Shown here: piece after piece, positions 1-10,073 of the stretch | Layout: each line of letters starts with the position of its first letter | Position numbering within the stretch: position 1 is the stretch's first letter | Assembly: GCF_018842675.1 (NCBI RefSeq) | Contig: NZ_JAGTWO010000005.1 | Coordinates: forward strand, 186,001 to 250,000 | Direction: 5' to 3' | DNA from: Candidatus Pantoea bituminis | GTDB lineage: Bacteria > Pseudomonadota > Gammaproteobacteria > Enterobacterales > Enterobacteriaceae | DNA length: 64,000 bases | Made by a program: the position numbers and the translations under genes | The notes under the pieces: model-generated | Told to the model about the DNA's origin: nothing | Databases searched by the model: none | What the model saw: the letters and a program-made list of their open reading frames with translations, nothing else

Positions 1-420
1 GCGCCCGCCGCGCGGCTCGCGAATCAGATTGGCGCCACCCGCCAACTGCACATTGAAGCCCTTAGCAAAAGCTTCACGCCCCACCATTTCGCCGGTGCGC
101 TCCGCCATTTCAGGGTTAAACGTAGCGGCGAGCAACAAGCCCGACGCCAGCGCGGTCGCGTTATCACCAGGTCGTACGCCGCCTAACGCCGTGATGCCAA
201 GACTGGCGTCACTTTGCTGCATGGCGGGAATACCCAAGCGGGAAATGCCGGGATAATAAGCCGCTGAACCAATCGCACCGTCTGGTAGCGTCTCATCATC
301 TAAGGGGATCGCCATAGGTCCCGAAAGCCAGGCGAACTTCTCCTCTTCCGTCATGGCTTTCAGTACTTTGTCAGCTTTTTCGTCCGCCGTCAGTCCAGCT
401 TCTTGCCAATCGAATCTCAT
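1..420 (-). CDS. Beta-glucosidase, glycoside hydrolase family 3 (N-terminal part, runs off window)
   Basis: The first 140 codons are seen, reading from ATG at 418-420 off the left edge. The protein has no signal peptide and begins MRFDWQEAGLTADEKADKVL. It contains the GH3 N-terminal pattern TEEEKFAWLSG, then PGISRLGIPAMQQSDASLG and later NATALASGLLLAATFNPE. GH3 enzymes cleave terminal beta-linked sugars, here probably in the cytoplasm. The catalytic aspartate lies outside the window. The gene is divergent from a LacI-type regulator 305 bp away, which probably controls it. The specific sugar cannot be inferred. Confidence 0.85.
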   Translation of the reverse strand, partial: MRFDWQEAGLTADEKADKVLKAMTEEEKFAWLSGPMAIPLDDETLPDGAIGSAAYYPGISRLGIPAMQQSDASLGITALGGVRPGDNATALASGLLLAATFNPEMAERTGEMVGREAFAKGFNVQLAGGANLIREPRGGR

Positions 421-725
421 TGTCTCTCCTTGCTGCGATTCCCTGAGCGATAGGAAATCACCCGTAAAAAATGGGCAGTTGCCTAAAAACATGGTTCAAA
501 AAGGGAATTTAATCAAACAGATGCGCATTAATGGTCAACGTACGCAGCGTCAAAATTCGTTGAACAAGGAGACAAACGCGTCAATACGCAGCGTTAAAGT
601 CACATGCCGTTTTGGGATCGATCAAGATAAATTGTGCGACGTGAACAGTGATTGCACCTGACGAAAGCACAGGCTACATTGCGATTCTCTAACCTCAAAT
701 AAACCTCAAAAAAGCCCTGCAATTT
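421..725. promoter_or_regulatory. Divergent regulatory region between GH3 gene and LacI regulator
   Basis: No gene is seen in these 305 bases. A 14-bp motif TACGCAGCGT(C/T)AAA occurs twice in direct orientation, at 541-554 and 585-598, 44 bp apart (about four helical turns). These are candidate regulator sites. They are not the classical central-CG palindromes of LacI operators, so assignment to the adjacent LacI protein is an inference. Confidence 0.4.
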
Positions 726-1742
726 ATGCCTAAATTTACCCTGAAACAGATCGCCGCGCAGTCTGGTCTGAGTCTCGCCACCATTGATCGCGCATTGCAT
801 AATCGCGGCAAAGTGCATCCACAAACTCAACATCGCATCCAACAAGCTATTGCTGATTTAGAACTGCTGCAAAAAGCGGGACTCGCGAAAGGCAGAACGC
901 TTTATTTTGATGTGATCATGCATACGCCTGATCGCTTTCGCGAACTGGTGCGAGAAGCCTTTAGCAGCCAAATTGCCGGTTTTTCTTCTTTCAAAATTCA
1001 GCTGCGCTTTCATTGCAGCGAAAACATGACGATTGATGAGATCAACACAGTATTGAAGAAATGCGCGGTCCACAGCCACGGCGTAATTTTAAAAGCCACC
1101 AATTCAGAACAACTCATTCCAACTATTGATGCCCTGATGAAACAGCGAGTCCCGCTGGTAACAGTGATGTCCGATATTCCGTCCAGCGCACGATTGCGCT
1201 ACATCGGCATGGAAAATGTGGATGCGGGCAAGGCCGCTGCGTTCCTGATGGCAAAATGGCTGCGGGTTGAGAAGTCACACATTATGGCGATCACGGGCAG
1301 TAAGGAATTTATTGGCGAACAAGAGCGTATAGAAGGATTTGTTGCCGCCATGCAGCAATTTGCCCCACAACATCGTGTCAGCGTTGTCGCCGGCGGTTTT
1401 GGGCTTGATCATTTAACTTATCAATCAGTAACCGATTTTCTTACCTCTCATCCTGAAACCGATGCAGTTTATACCGTTGGCGGCGGCAATGCGGGTATTC
1501 TGCGCGCGTTTGACGAGCAACGGATTTTAATTAACACCTTTATTGGTCACGACCTCGATCGTGAAAACCGTGCCTTGATGCAGGCGGGCAAAATAGATGC
1601 GTTGATTGAACATAATTTGCAGCTGGATGCTCAACACGCTTTCAAGGCGTTACTGGAATTTCACGGCTTTATCCCCAAAACGGAAAGCGCAGCACCCTAC
1701 TCTAAAATTAATATTATTACGCGCTACAACATGACGACCTGA
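726..1742 (+). CDS. LacI-family transcriptional regulator with sugar-binding domain
   Basis: 338 aa. Residues 4-24 (FTLKQIAAQSGLSLATIDRA) form the LacI-type helix-turn-helix, followed by a hinge and a periplasmic-binding-protein-like effector domain (about 60-330) with PLVTVMSDIP and AVYTVGGGNAG segments. These repressors bind DNA as dimers and release it on binding a sugar or sugar-like ligand. The gene is divergent from a GH3 glycosidase, so a beta-glucoside or its product is a plausible effector. The sequence ATIDRAL replaces the usual ATVSRVL, a variant seen in the subgroup with type-4 periplasmic-binding domains. It converges with the exporter gene downstream. Confidence 0.85.
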   Translation: MPKFTLKQIAAQSGLSLATIDRALHNRGKVHPQTQHRIQQAIADLELLQKAGLAKGRTLYFDVIMHTPDRFRELVREAFSSQIAGFSSFKIQLRFHCSENMTIDEINTVLKKCAVHSHGVILKATNSEQLIPTIDALMKQRVPLVTVMSDIPSSARLRYIGMENVDAGKAAAFLMAKWLRVEKSHIMAITGSKEFIGEQERIEGFVAAMQQFAPQHRVSVVAGGFGLDHLTYQSVTDFLTSHPETDAVYTVGGGNAGILRAFDEQRILINTFIGHDLDRENRALMQAGKIDALIEHNLQLDAQHAFKALLEFHGFIPKTESAAPYSKINIITRYNMTT

Positions 1743-1750
1743 TCGCGAAG

Positions 1751-1780
1751 ACGACATCAGGCTTAGTGGCCTGATGTCGT
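1751..1780. terminator. Hairpin between convergent genes
   Basis: A perfect 12-bp inverted repeat (ACGACATCAGGC at 1751-1762 pairs with 1769-1780) with a 6-nt loop lies between the LacI stop and the convergent MFS stop. No strong T-run follows, so it may act as a weak bidirectional terminator or an mRNA end stabiliser. Confidence 0.5.
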
Positions 1781-1801
1781 GCGGTAAGAAAAGGAGAATG
1801 T

Positions 1802-3313
1802 TTAAACGGATTTTTTCAGCGGTACTTCTTTCAAAAACCACGATAACGCAAAAGCGGATAACATCATGCAACCGCCCAACAGGAACGCAGCATGAATGCC
1901 TTGACCAAAAGATTGCAGATAGGCTTCTTTAATTTCCGAAGGCAAATGATGTATCGCAACCGGGTTCATCCCATGCGGCAGTTCGGTTCCTTCAGCGATG
2001 CGTTGCATCAATGACGACTGTAAAACCTGGGTGAAGATTGCGCCAAATAGCGCCACGCCAATCGAGCCACCAATCGATCTAAACAGCGTTATCGCCGATG
2101 TGGCCACGCCCAACATGCGGACTTCCACGGTGTTCTGCACGACCAGCACCAAAACCTGCATCACCATTCCCAATCCCATTCCCAGCAGCCCAGTGAAAAG
2201 ATAGAGATGCCAAATCGGCGAGGTCAGCGTAATCGTGGTTAACAGCCCTAAACCGATGGAAGCCAACAAGGTACCTATGATGGGGAAAAGGCGATAGCGC
2301 CCGGTTTTACTGATAACACGACCGCTGAAAATTGAGGTCAGCAATAATCCGCCCATCAACGGAATCAACTGCAATCCTGCCTGCGTCGGTGTTGCCTCCT
2401 TCACCACTTGCAAATAGAGCGGCAAAAAGGTGACGCTGCCAAACAGCGACATGCCAACGATAAATCCCATTAAGCTGCACAGTGAAAAGCTGCGGTTGCG
2501 GAACAGCGAGAGAGGCAAGATCGGTTCAATGGCTAACCTTTCTTCATAAATAAAGCCAATCAAGCCCACGAGACCAAAAGCCAGGATGCACCAGAGTTGA
2601 GGATCGGACCACGCATGAACGCTGCCGCCCTCACTGGTAAACAGCGTAATGCCCACCAGCGCCATGGTCAGGTACACCGCGCCGAGAATGTCGATTTCAT
2701 GTTCATTGCGTTTATTAGCCGATTTAAACACCACGCCAATAATGATCAAAGAGAGCAGGCCGAGCGGGAGATTGATATAAAAAATCCAGCGCCACGACAT
2801 ATGCTCAACCATAAAACCGCCGATCAGCGGCCCCAAAATGGTGGCTAACCCGAACACACCACCAAACAGGCCTTGATAACGTCCGCGCTCGGCGGGCGAA
2901 ATGATGTCGGCAACTGCGGCCATAGTGACAACCATTAATCCGCCACCACCCAAACCTTGTAATGCACGCGTCCAGATCAGCTGCGTCATATTTTGCGCTA
3001 ACCCACACAACATTGAGCCAATCAAAAACAGCACGATTGAGATTTGCAGCATCTTTTTGCGACCAAACAGATCGCCGAACTTGCCGTAAAGCGGCACCGC
3101 AATGGTTGAAGATAACGTATAAGCCGTCACGATCCATGTCAGCTTATCGAGGCCGCCAAATTCACCCACAATGGTGGGCAATGCTGTTGAAACAATGGTT
3201 TGATCCAGCGCCGACAGCAACATCACCAGCATCAGGGCCGCAATCAGCAAGCCGACCGACTGTGTTTGAGGTTGTTGCTTAATGGATTGATGAATCAGCG
3301 TTTTTGACTCCAT
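1802..3313 (-). CDS. MFS multidrug exporter, DHA2/EmrB-QacA family (14 TM)
   Basis: 503 aa, the usual length for 14-helix drug:H+ antiporters. Motif D1 (LDQTIVSTALP, residues 36-46), motif A (GKFGDLFGRKK, 77-87) and antiporter motif C (FGLATILGPLIGG) are all visible. The family exports lipophilic cations, dyes or antibiotics across the inner membrane using proton motive force. No EmrA-like adaptor is adjacent, so it probably works alone. It is divergent from a TetR repressor 77 bp away, with an inverted repeat between them. The substrate is unknown. Confidence 0.88.
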   Translation of the reverse strand: MESKTLIHQSIKQQPQTQSVGLLIAALMLVMLLSALDQTIVSTALPTIVGEFGGLDKLTWIVTAYTLSSTIAVPLYGKFGDLFGRKKMLQISIVLFLIGSMLCGLAQNMTQLIWTRALQGLGGGGLMVVTMAAVADIISPAERGRYQGLFGGVFGLATILGPLIGGFMVEHMSWRWIFYINLPLGLLSLIIIGVVFKSANKRNEHEIDILGAVYLTMALVGITLFTSEGGSVHAWSDPQLWCILAFGLVGLIGFIYEERLAIEPILPLSLFRNRSFSLCSLMGFIVGMSLFGSVTFLPLYLQVVKEATPTQAGLQLIPLMGGLLLTSIFSGRVISKTGRYRLFPIIGTLLASIGLGLLTTITLTSPIWHLYLFTGLLGMGLGMVMQVLVLVVQNTVEVRMLGVATSAITLFRSIGGSIGVALFGAIFTQVLQSSLMQRIAEGTELPHGMNPVAIHHLPSEIKEAYLQSFGQGIHAAFLLGGCMMLSAFALSWFLKEVPLKKSV

Positions 3314-3333
3314 AACTTCACCGCTTGTAATTA

Positions 3334-3351
3334 ATTAAATGCACGTTTAAT
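3334..3351. promoter_or_regulatory. Candidate TetR operator (inverted repeat)
   Basis: ATTAAA-TGCACG-TTTAAT: 6-bp arms with a 6-bp spacer containing TGCA, placed in the 77-bp gap between the exporter and its TetR-type regulator. Position and symmetry fit an operator shared by both promoters. The assignment is an inference. Confidence 0.5.
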
Positions 3352-3390
3352 ATCGACCATAATGTTTCTCCCGTCAATGGTTCACGAATA

Positions 3391-4065
3391 ATGTCCGCAA
3401 AAAACACAGGTTCACTCTCTACGGCAGCGCAAGCGAAAGAGCGTCGTCCCGGACGTCCGCGCGGTGGCGCCATCAATGCCGAGCAGCGCGAACATTTACT
3501 GACTATCGCGCTGACATTATTTGCAGAAAAAGGCATTGCCGAGACGTCGCTGAATGCCATTGCCCGTAAAGCAGAAGTCAGCGCCGCGATGCTGACTTAC
3601 TACTTTCAGTCACGAGAATCGTTGCTGGATATCATTATTGCCGAGCGCTTTTTGCCGCTTCGCCATGATATTGCTGCCATATTCGATCAACATGCCGACG
3701 ATCCTCGCACCGCCCTGACGTTGATCTTAGAGAAGATGATTGAAACTGCAGAGAAGCATGTCTGGTTCGCACCGTTGTGGATGCAAGAAATGGCCTCGGG
3801 AGAATCGGTTTTTCGTCAGCGACTAAAGGCGAAACATGGCGATAACGAACGGCAAAAAGCGGTCGCTATCATTCAGAAATGGCAACAAGAGGGCAAACTC
3901 AATGCCGATCTTGAACCGGCGCTGTTAATGAGTTCGCTGATAAGCCTGATTTTGGTACCGTTGGTGCAACTCAGAACAACCGGCGCACATCCCGGTTTTA
4001 GCGGCGCAGATGTTTTGCGACATGCCACCGCAATGATCTCAAACGGTTTTCTGAATGGTCGATAA
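3391..4065 (+). CDS. TetR-family transcriptional regulator of the adjacent exporter
   Basis: 224 aa with a basic N-terminal tail (RRPGRPRGG, residues 18-26) followed by a TetR helix-turn-helix at about 52-71 (SLNAIARKAEVSAAMLTYYF). The C-terminal half is all-helical, as expected for a ligand-binding and dimerisation domain (TetR_C type with VWFAPLWMQEM). It resembles repressors that derepress a divergent efflux gene on binding a toxic ligand. Divergent arrangement and the inverted repeat at 3334-3351 support local control of the EmrB-like pump. It converges with the LacI gene, with stops 22 bp apart. Confidence 0.86.
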   Translation: MSAKNTGSLSTAAQAKERRPGRPRGGAINAEQREHLLTIALTLFAEKGIAETSLNAIARKAEVSAAMLTYYFQSRESLLDIIIAERFLPLRHDIAAIFDQHADDPRTALTLILEKMIETAEKHVWFAPLWMQEMASGESVFRQRLKAKHGDNERQKAVAIIQKWQQEGKLNADLEPALLMSSLISLILVPLVQLRTTGAHPGFSGADVLRHATAMISNGFLNGR

Positions 4066-4087
4066 ACGGCTCAACTCAGGCCGTGCA

Positions 4088-5068
4088 TCAGGTACTGGCA
4101 CGCACGATCAATTGCCAATCCATCAACACTCGCTCGGCGGGCGATTCAGGATCGTCGATTTTTTGCAGTAACAGTGAAAACGCTTTACGGCCAATATCAC
4201 GCGAAGGTTGTGCGATGGTGGTTAGCGGTGGCGAAACCATTTCTGCCAATTCGGTGCCGTCAAATCCGGCGACGGCAATGTCTTGCGGCACGCGTAAACC
4301 GGCCTGTTGAATGGCGGATATCGCACCCGCCGCGAGCGTATCCGACACCGCAAATACCGCATCGGGCCGCTTCTCAGCCGCCAGTAATGTTTCCATGGCG
4401 TGTTTACCGGCGCTAAAACTCAACGCGCTGGCATAGGCAATCGCCTGCCATTCGAGCTGATGCTGCTGGAGTTCAGTTTGATAACCCTGCTGACGCAGCT
4501 GAGCATATTTATAGCTGAGATCGTGATTGATCAATGCGATGCGCTGACGACGGTTCTGAGCCAGGTAGCGTACAACCTGTTGTGACGCTTCTCTGTCATT
4601 GATACCGACACAGGAGATAGCGCCCGCGTCAGCATATTCAGCGCACTGAACCCAGGGTGTAGTGCCGATCAGATGCGCTAATTCCGGCAATTTGCTAAAC
4701 GCATCCATGGTGATAATGCCATCAACGATTTTGCCGGCCAGCAGTTGCAAACTGGATCGCGAACGTTCGATATCCGAGCCGGAATTACACAGCAGAATGC
4801 GATAACCCTTTTTCTCGGCCTGGGCTTCGATCCCTTTCACCACTTCAGCGCAAAATGGATTAGAAATATCAGACACCATCACCAAAATCATTGAGCTACG
4901 CGCGGTGCGCAGTTGGCGTGCCAGCAGATTAGGCTGGTAGTTGCTTTCTTTAATGGCCCGTAAAACTTTGGCGCGGTTTGCTTCCTTCACGCTATCACTG
5001 TTATTAAGCACCCGAGAGACGGTGGCAACTGACACGCCCGCCAGCTGGGCGATTTTTTGAATCGACAT
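4088..5068 (-). CDS. LacI/GalR-family repressor of the adjacent sugar operon
   Basis: 326 aa. Helix-turn-helix at residues 2-24 (SIQKIAQLAGVSVATVSRVL), hinge helix LLARQLRTARS, then a ribose-binding-like core (ISNPFCAEVVKGIEAQAEKKG; C-terminal VPQDIAVAGFDG). It is the last gene of a minus-strand set that also holds an MFS permease, an isomerase and a dehydrogenase, and starts 90 bp after the dehydrogenase stop. The two GTAATCGATTAC palindromes upstream of the permease are typical LacI-family operators, so it probably represses that operon. The inducer is unknown. Confidence 0.88.
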   Translation of the reverse strand: MSIQKIAQLAGVSVATVSRVLNNSDSVKEANRAKVLRAIKESNYQPNLLARQLRTARSSMILVMVSDISNPFCAEVVKGIEAQAEKKGYRILLCNSGSDIERSRSSLQLLAGKIVDGIITMDAFSKLPELAHLIGTTPWVQCAEYADAGAISCVGINDREASQQVVRYLAQNRRQRIALINHDLSYKYAQLRQQGYQTELQQHQLEWQAIAYASALSFSAGKHAMETLLAAEKRPDAVFAVSDTLAAGAISAIQQAGLRVPQDIAVAGFDGTELAEMVSPPLTTIAQPSRDIGRKAFSLLLQKIDDPESPAERVLMDWQLIVRAST

Positions 5069-5158
5069 GAAGCAACAGATCCCGCAACAACATTGATGGC
5101 ATGCAGGCTACCATAAATTACCGCTAAGCAATAAGTTAGCGCCGCCATGCCTGAAGGC

Positions 5159-6304
5159 TTAAACCTTAACCCAGCGCTGCTGTTGATGACTTTTGACAAT
5201 GGCGTCAACCACGGACATCACCTGCGCGCCATCATAAAAAGTCGCGAACGTCGCCTTGTCACGCGTGGGTGGTGCGCTCTGCGCCACGGCCAGATAAAAC
5301 TGCTGCATCATATTGCGGAAGGCATCAGGCCAACCTTCAATGTGCCCGCCGGGGAAACGCGCACGTGCAGCAATATCAGCGTTCAGTAGTGAAGGATCGT
5401 CAGATAAAAGCTGATTAGCCTGATGACGATGACCGATCCACAATTGCTGAGGCGTTTCCTGGTCCCACGCCAGCGATGCCGCGCTGCCGTTTACCTCAAA
5501 ACTGAGACGATTTTTTCGTCCCGCCGAAACCTGCGACACGTTAAAGCTGCCTTTGCTGCCATCTTCAAAGCGAAACAGCACAAACCCCATATCTTCGGTG
5601 GTGACGTCGTGAGTGTGATACTGCACATCGTCCTGCTTGCCGCTGAAGGTTGATGCGCTATTGACGCTGGCCTTGCGCTTCGGCCAGACAATAGCGAGAT
5701 CGGCCATCACTTCGACAATTTTTTTGCCCGTGACAAACTGAACCGTGTCGCACCAGTGTGAACCGATATCTGCTACGGCACGTGACGCGCCGCCCTTTGC
5801 TGCATCAACACGCCAGTTGAAGTCCGTTTCCTCCAGCATCCAATCTTGCAAGTAGCTGCCTTGCGCTGAAAATAGCCGACCCAGCTCACCGTGGCGCATC
5901 ATGCTGGCAGCCTGTTGCACCAGCGCAAACTGGCGATACACAAAACTGACGCCATGCACCACGCCCGCTTGCTCTGCAAGGTCAATCAGCTCATGCGCTT
6001 CATCCACCGTCATGCACAACGGTTTTTCGGAGAAGAGATGCTTACCGGCGCGTAATACCTGGCGATTAATTGCAGCATGCAAATGATTCGGCGTGCAGTT
6101 ATGCACCGCCTCTAATCCCGCATGATTGAGAAATGCGCTTACCTCGCTGTACGCATGCGGCACATTCAATTGCTCCGCGTGCTTCAGCGCAGCAGGCTGG
6201 CTGGAATCACAAATCGCCACAACCTCGACATTTCCTAAGCGACGTAACGCTTCAATGTGCGCCGGGCCAATAAAACCGGTGCCAATAATGCCTACTTTGA
6301 TCAT
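5159..6304 (-). CDS. Gfo/Idh/MocA-family NAD(P)-dependent sugar dehydrogenase
   Basis: 381 aa from ATG at 6304. A longer in-frame reading would start at 6451 inside the upstream gene and is rejected, because the 6304 start leaves 1 bp after the upstream stop and puts the Rossmann GTGFIG (8-13) at the N terminus. EKP (93-95) and a later DIGSHWCDT are the family's cofactor and catalytic signatures. Members oxidise or isomerise cyclic sugars and inositols via keto intermediates. Translational coupling to the isomerase and permease suggests uptake and stepwise oxidation of a sugar derivative. The exact substrate is not readable from sequence. Confidence 0.9.
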   Translation of the reverse strand: MIKVGIIGTGFIGPAHIEALRRLGNVEVVAICDSSQPAALKHAEQLNVPHAYSEVSAFLNHAGLEAVHNCTPNHLHAAINRQVLRAGKHLFSEKPLCMTVDEAHELIDLAEQAGVVHGVSFVYRQFALVQQAASMMRHGELGRLFSAQGSYLQDWMLEETDFNWRVDAAKGGASRAVADIGSHWCDTVQFVTGKKIVEVMADLAIVWPKRKASVNSASTFSGKQDDVQYHTHDVTTEDMGFVLFRFEDGSKGSFNVSQVSAGRKNRLSFEVNGSAASLAWDQETPQQLWIGHRHQANQLLSDDPSLLNADIAARARFPGGHIEGWPDAFRNMMQQFYLAVAQSAPPTRDKATFATFYDGAQVMSVVDAIVKSHQQQRWVKV

Positions 6305-6305
6305 T

Positions 6306-7376
6306 TCAGGCCCCTTTATCCAAACCCAGTTGCGCACGTACACTCTCGCGCTGATCGCCCTGTGCGGCAAAATCATCAAAGGCGCGCCCGGCAACGGGAA
6401 TAATGTGTTTTCGGATAAACTCAGCGCCTTCACGTGCGCCAGTGTCGGCATCTTTCAGGCAGCATTCCCATTCAAGCACGGCCCAACCGTCGTAGTCGTA
6501 TTGCGCCAGTTTGCTAAAAATGGCGTTGAAATTAATCTGTCCGTCGCCCGGTGAACGAAAGCGCCCTGCACGATCAATCCAGCGCTGATAACCGCCATAT
6601 ACACCGCTGCGCCCATTAGTCACATATTCAGCGTCTTTCACGTGAAAAGCTTTAATACGCGAATGATAAATATCAATAAACTGTAAATAATCAATATGTT
6701 GAAGATGTAAATGGCTGGGATCAAACAAGATATTACAGCGCGGATGATTCTTCAGCAGCGCCAGAAAGCGTTCAAAGGTCACGCCGTCATGTAAATCTTC
6801 GCCGGGATGAATTTCATAACAAACATCTACGCCGTGACGATCGTACTCGTCTAAAACCGGTCCCCAGCGGCGCGCCAGTTCTGAGAAAGCTTCACTGAGT
6901 AACTGAGGATTATGCGGTGGCCAGGGATATAAATAGGGCCACGCCAGCGATCCAGAAAAGGTCGCATGCGACTGCAAGCCCAAATTAGCTGACGCTGCTG
7001 CCGCCAGCTTTACCGTTTTAATTGCCCATTCGGTGCGCCGCGTATTGTTGCCGCGCACTTCCGCCGGGGCGAACCCGTCAAACGCAATATCGTGAGCCGG
7101 ATGAACAGCAATCAACTGCCCTTCCAGATGCGTGGATAATTCGCTGATCACCAAACCGTGCTGTGCCAGCAATCCGCTGACTTCATCACAATAGGTTTGG
7201 CTCGACGCCGCTTTTTCCAGGTCAAAAATAGAGGGGTGATTGCAGGGAATTTGCAGCGCCTTATAACCCAGCGCTGCAGCCCACTGCGCCAACCCGTCCA
7301 GTGAATTGTAAGGCGCCTGCTGGCCAATAAATTGTGATAAGAAAATAGCGGGTCCTTTTAACGTTTTCACGTACAC
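6306..7376 (-). CDS. Sugar phosphate isomerase/epimerase family protein (AP_endonuc_2 TIM barrel)
   Basis: 356 aa. The xylose-isomerase-like TIM barrel metal ligands appear in order: Glu in YEIHPGEDLHDG, Asp/His in LFDPSHLHLQ, His in IKAFHVKDAEY and Glu in AVLEWECC. The family covers isomerases, epimerases and dehydratases of sugars and inositol-derived ketones. It sits between an MFS permease (17-bp gap) and a Gfo/Idh/MocA oxidoreductase (1-bp gap), a pairing common in inositol-like and keto-sugar catabolism. The combination implies the same substrate is handled by both enzymes. Confidence 0.88.
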   Translation of the reverse strand: MYVKTLKGPAIFLSQFIGQQAPYNSLDGLAQWAAALGYKALQIPCNHPSIFDLEKAASSQTYCDEVSGLLAQHGLVISELSTHLEGQLIAVHPAHDIAFDGFAPAEVRGNNTRRTEWAIKTVKLAAAASANLGLQSHATFSGSLAWPYLYPWPPHNPQLLSEAFSELARRWGPVLDEYDRHGVDVCYEIHPGEDLHDGVTFERFLALLKNHPRCNILFDPSHLHLQHIDYLQFIDIYHSRIKAFHVKDAEYVTNGRSGVYGGYQRWIDRAGRFRSPGDGQINFNAIFSKLAQYDYDGWAVLEWECCLKDADTGAREGAEFIRKHIIPVAGRAFDDFAAQGDQRESVRAQLGLDKGA

Positions 7377-7393
7377 CTCCAGTTTGAAAATTC

Positions 7394-8623
7394 TTAATCC
7401 CGATATTTAAAAGAGAAGAAGAAAATAACGGTGATTACCGCTGCCGCAACGGCAGGGATCCACCAGAACAGTGCCCAGTTTTGCGCAGAGACTTGCCCCG
7501 CAACCAAATTGTTATAAAGCGCGCCGGAAATTTGTGAACCGAGCAACATACCAATACCGTAGGTGAACATCACCACCATGCTTTGAGCCTGACCTTTCAC
7601 TTTGTCACCCGCGATGCGGTCGGTATAAATGAAGCCCACCACAAAGAAGAAGTCGTAGCAGACGCCATGCAGCAGGATGCCAAGATAAATCAGCAGACGC
7701 CCTTCTTCGCCCATGCCCATGGCAAACAGCGCATAACGCACGAACCAGGCAAACATCCCAATCAGCAACATGTATTTGACGCCAAGGCGGCGGAACAGCA
7801 GCGGGATCACCAGCATAAAGAAGATTTCAGACATCTGACCAAACGACATCAGGGTGCTGACGTTTTCAACACCTGCATCCGCCAGCCATGAAGCGGTAAA
7901 GGCGTAATAGGTGCCGAGAGGAATTGAGATCAAGGTGGCGCACAGCGCAAACACAAAGAAGTGGCGGGTTTTCAACAGCGCGAAGGCATCGGCGCAAAAC
8001 AGGTCGCGCACCTTAAGCGGCAAGCCTTTGGCGGGCGCGGGTGTGTGCGGCAATGTCAGGCTGTAAACCGCCAGAATCACCGAGCAAATCGCAGCCACCG
8101 AGAAGATGGATACGCTGGCTGAAATGCCCGTGACACCGATAAAAATGCCCGCCACGATCCAGCCAATGGTGCCAAAAACGCGTACAACCGGAAAACTTTT
8201 ATCGCTGTTTGCCAGGCTGTGAAACGCAATGTTGTTGGTCAATGCCAGTGTGGGCATGTAGCACAGCGTATAACCAAAGAGTAAGGCGATCAGCAGCGAG
8301 CCGTTTTCAGCGATCAGCGCTTGAGGCACAAACCATAAGATCACCGCACCTGCCAGATGCATAACGGCGAGCACCTTTTGCGACGGAAAGAAGCGATCAA
8401 CTAACATGCCCAGCACGAACGGCGACAGAATCGACGCAATTGGCCCGGCCGAAAATGCATCCCCAATCAGCAATGACATGTTGTGCTGCGTCATCACCAA
8501 CCCGAGCGTAACGGACCAACTTCCCCAGATAAAAAATTGCATAAACATCATTAGCGACAGACGCGGAATCAGCATCCGCTGGTGCACAGCTATGTTTTCA
8601 GTGTTTTGCGTGGTGGAGATCAT
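7394..8623 (-). CDS. MFS permease, nucleoside:H+ symporter (NHS) family type
   Basis: 409 aa, about 12 membrane segments. The N terminus (RLSLMMFMQFFIWGSWSVTLGLVM) and the FGTIGWIVAG and GICYDFFFV-like (GVCYDFFFVVGFIYTD) segments match the NupG/XapB/YegT group. It is the first gene of the catabolic operon and is preceded by two LacI-type operators. Although the family name is nucleoside transport, co-operonic sugar enzymes suggest it imports the sugar or glycoside they degrade. ATG at 8623 has a GAGG sequence shortly upstream. Confidence 0.86.
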   Translation of the reverse strand: MISTTQNTENIAVHQRMLIPRLSLMMFMQFFIWGSWSVTLGLVMTQHNMSLLIGDAFSAGPIASILSPFVLGMLVDRFFPSQKVLAVMHLAGAVILWFVPQALIAENGSLLIALLFGYTLCYMPTLALTNNIAFHSLANSDKSFPVVRVFGTIGWIVAGIFIGVTGISASVSIFSVAAICSVILAVYSLTLPHTPAPAKGLPLKVRDLFCADAFALLKTRHFFVFALCATLISIPLGTYYAFTASWLADAGVENVSTLMSFGQMSEIFFMLVIPLLFRRLGVKYMLLIGMFAWFVRYALFAMGMGEEGRLLIYLGILLHGVCYDFFFVVGFIYTDRIAGDKVKGQAQSMVVMFTYGIGMLLGSQISGALYNNLVAGQVSAQNWALFWWIPAVAAAVITVIFFFSFKYRD

Positions 8624-8643
8624 GATGAACCTCGGCGGTTAAA

Positions 8644-8685
8644 GTAATCGATTACATTCCTGACCCGTAAAAAGTAATCGATTAC
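8644..8685. promoter_or_regulatory. Twin LacI-type operators
   Basis: Two identical perfect 12-bp palindromes GTAATCGATTAC lie at 8644-8655 and 8674-8685, 30 bp centre to centre (about three helical turns), just upstream of the permease start. Both sit in the longer shared context AAAGTAATCGATTACA. A central CG in an A/T-flanked palindrome is the classic LacI/GalR operator form. The repressor at 4088-5068 is the likely binder. Confidence 0.82.
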
Positions 8686-8904
8686 AAAATAAGGTTCTCA
8701 CGAGCTGATCACATTTTATACACACAGAAATTCTCGCTCTGGTTGGCGGCTATCGCTTACTGAAGAGAGCGACAAACCGCCTAGAAAAGAGAAATGCGCA
8801 GCGGGTTCAGTTCATTTCAGCGTAAACCTGGCGCAATCTCATCACGCTGTCATGCACTGCAATTGCGCCAAAATGCATTTACATGCTGAGAAATTCACAG
8901 GCAG

Positions 8905-9863
<959 letters not shown>

Positions 9864-10073
9864 CTAAATTTTGCTTTGCCACAATGTGATGTAGACAGAG
9901 TTATAGCGGGCTTGACGCCTTGGCGCTTCACTTTTTGGCGCAGTATTGATGACCATCATTCATAACGCCTATCGTGTTTAGTGCTCTAATTTAGTGTGAT
10001 TGTTAATGATACGATTTCGTTGAAGTTGGCTTTATCGATATCTTTTCATTCATCCTGATACATCGAGGTCATT

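Noticed and set aside
6305..6451. Longer N-terminal extension of the Gfo/Idh/MocA protein
   Set aside because: It would lie inside the upstream isomerase gene and add sequence not found in the family; ATG 6304 places the Rossmann motif correctly.
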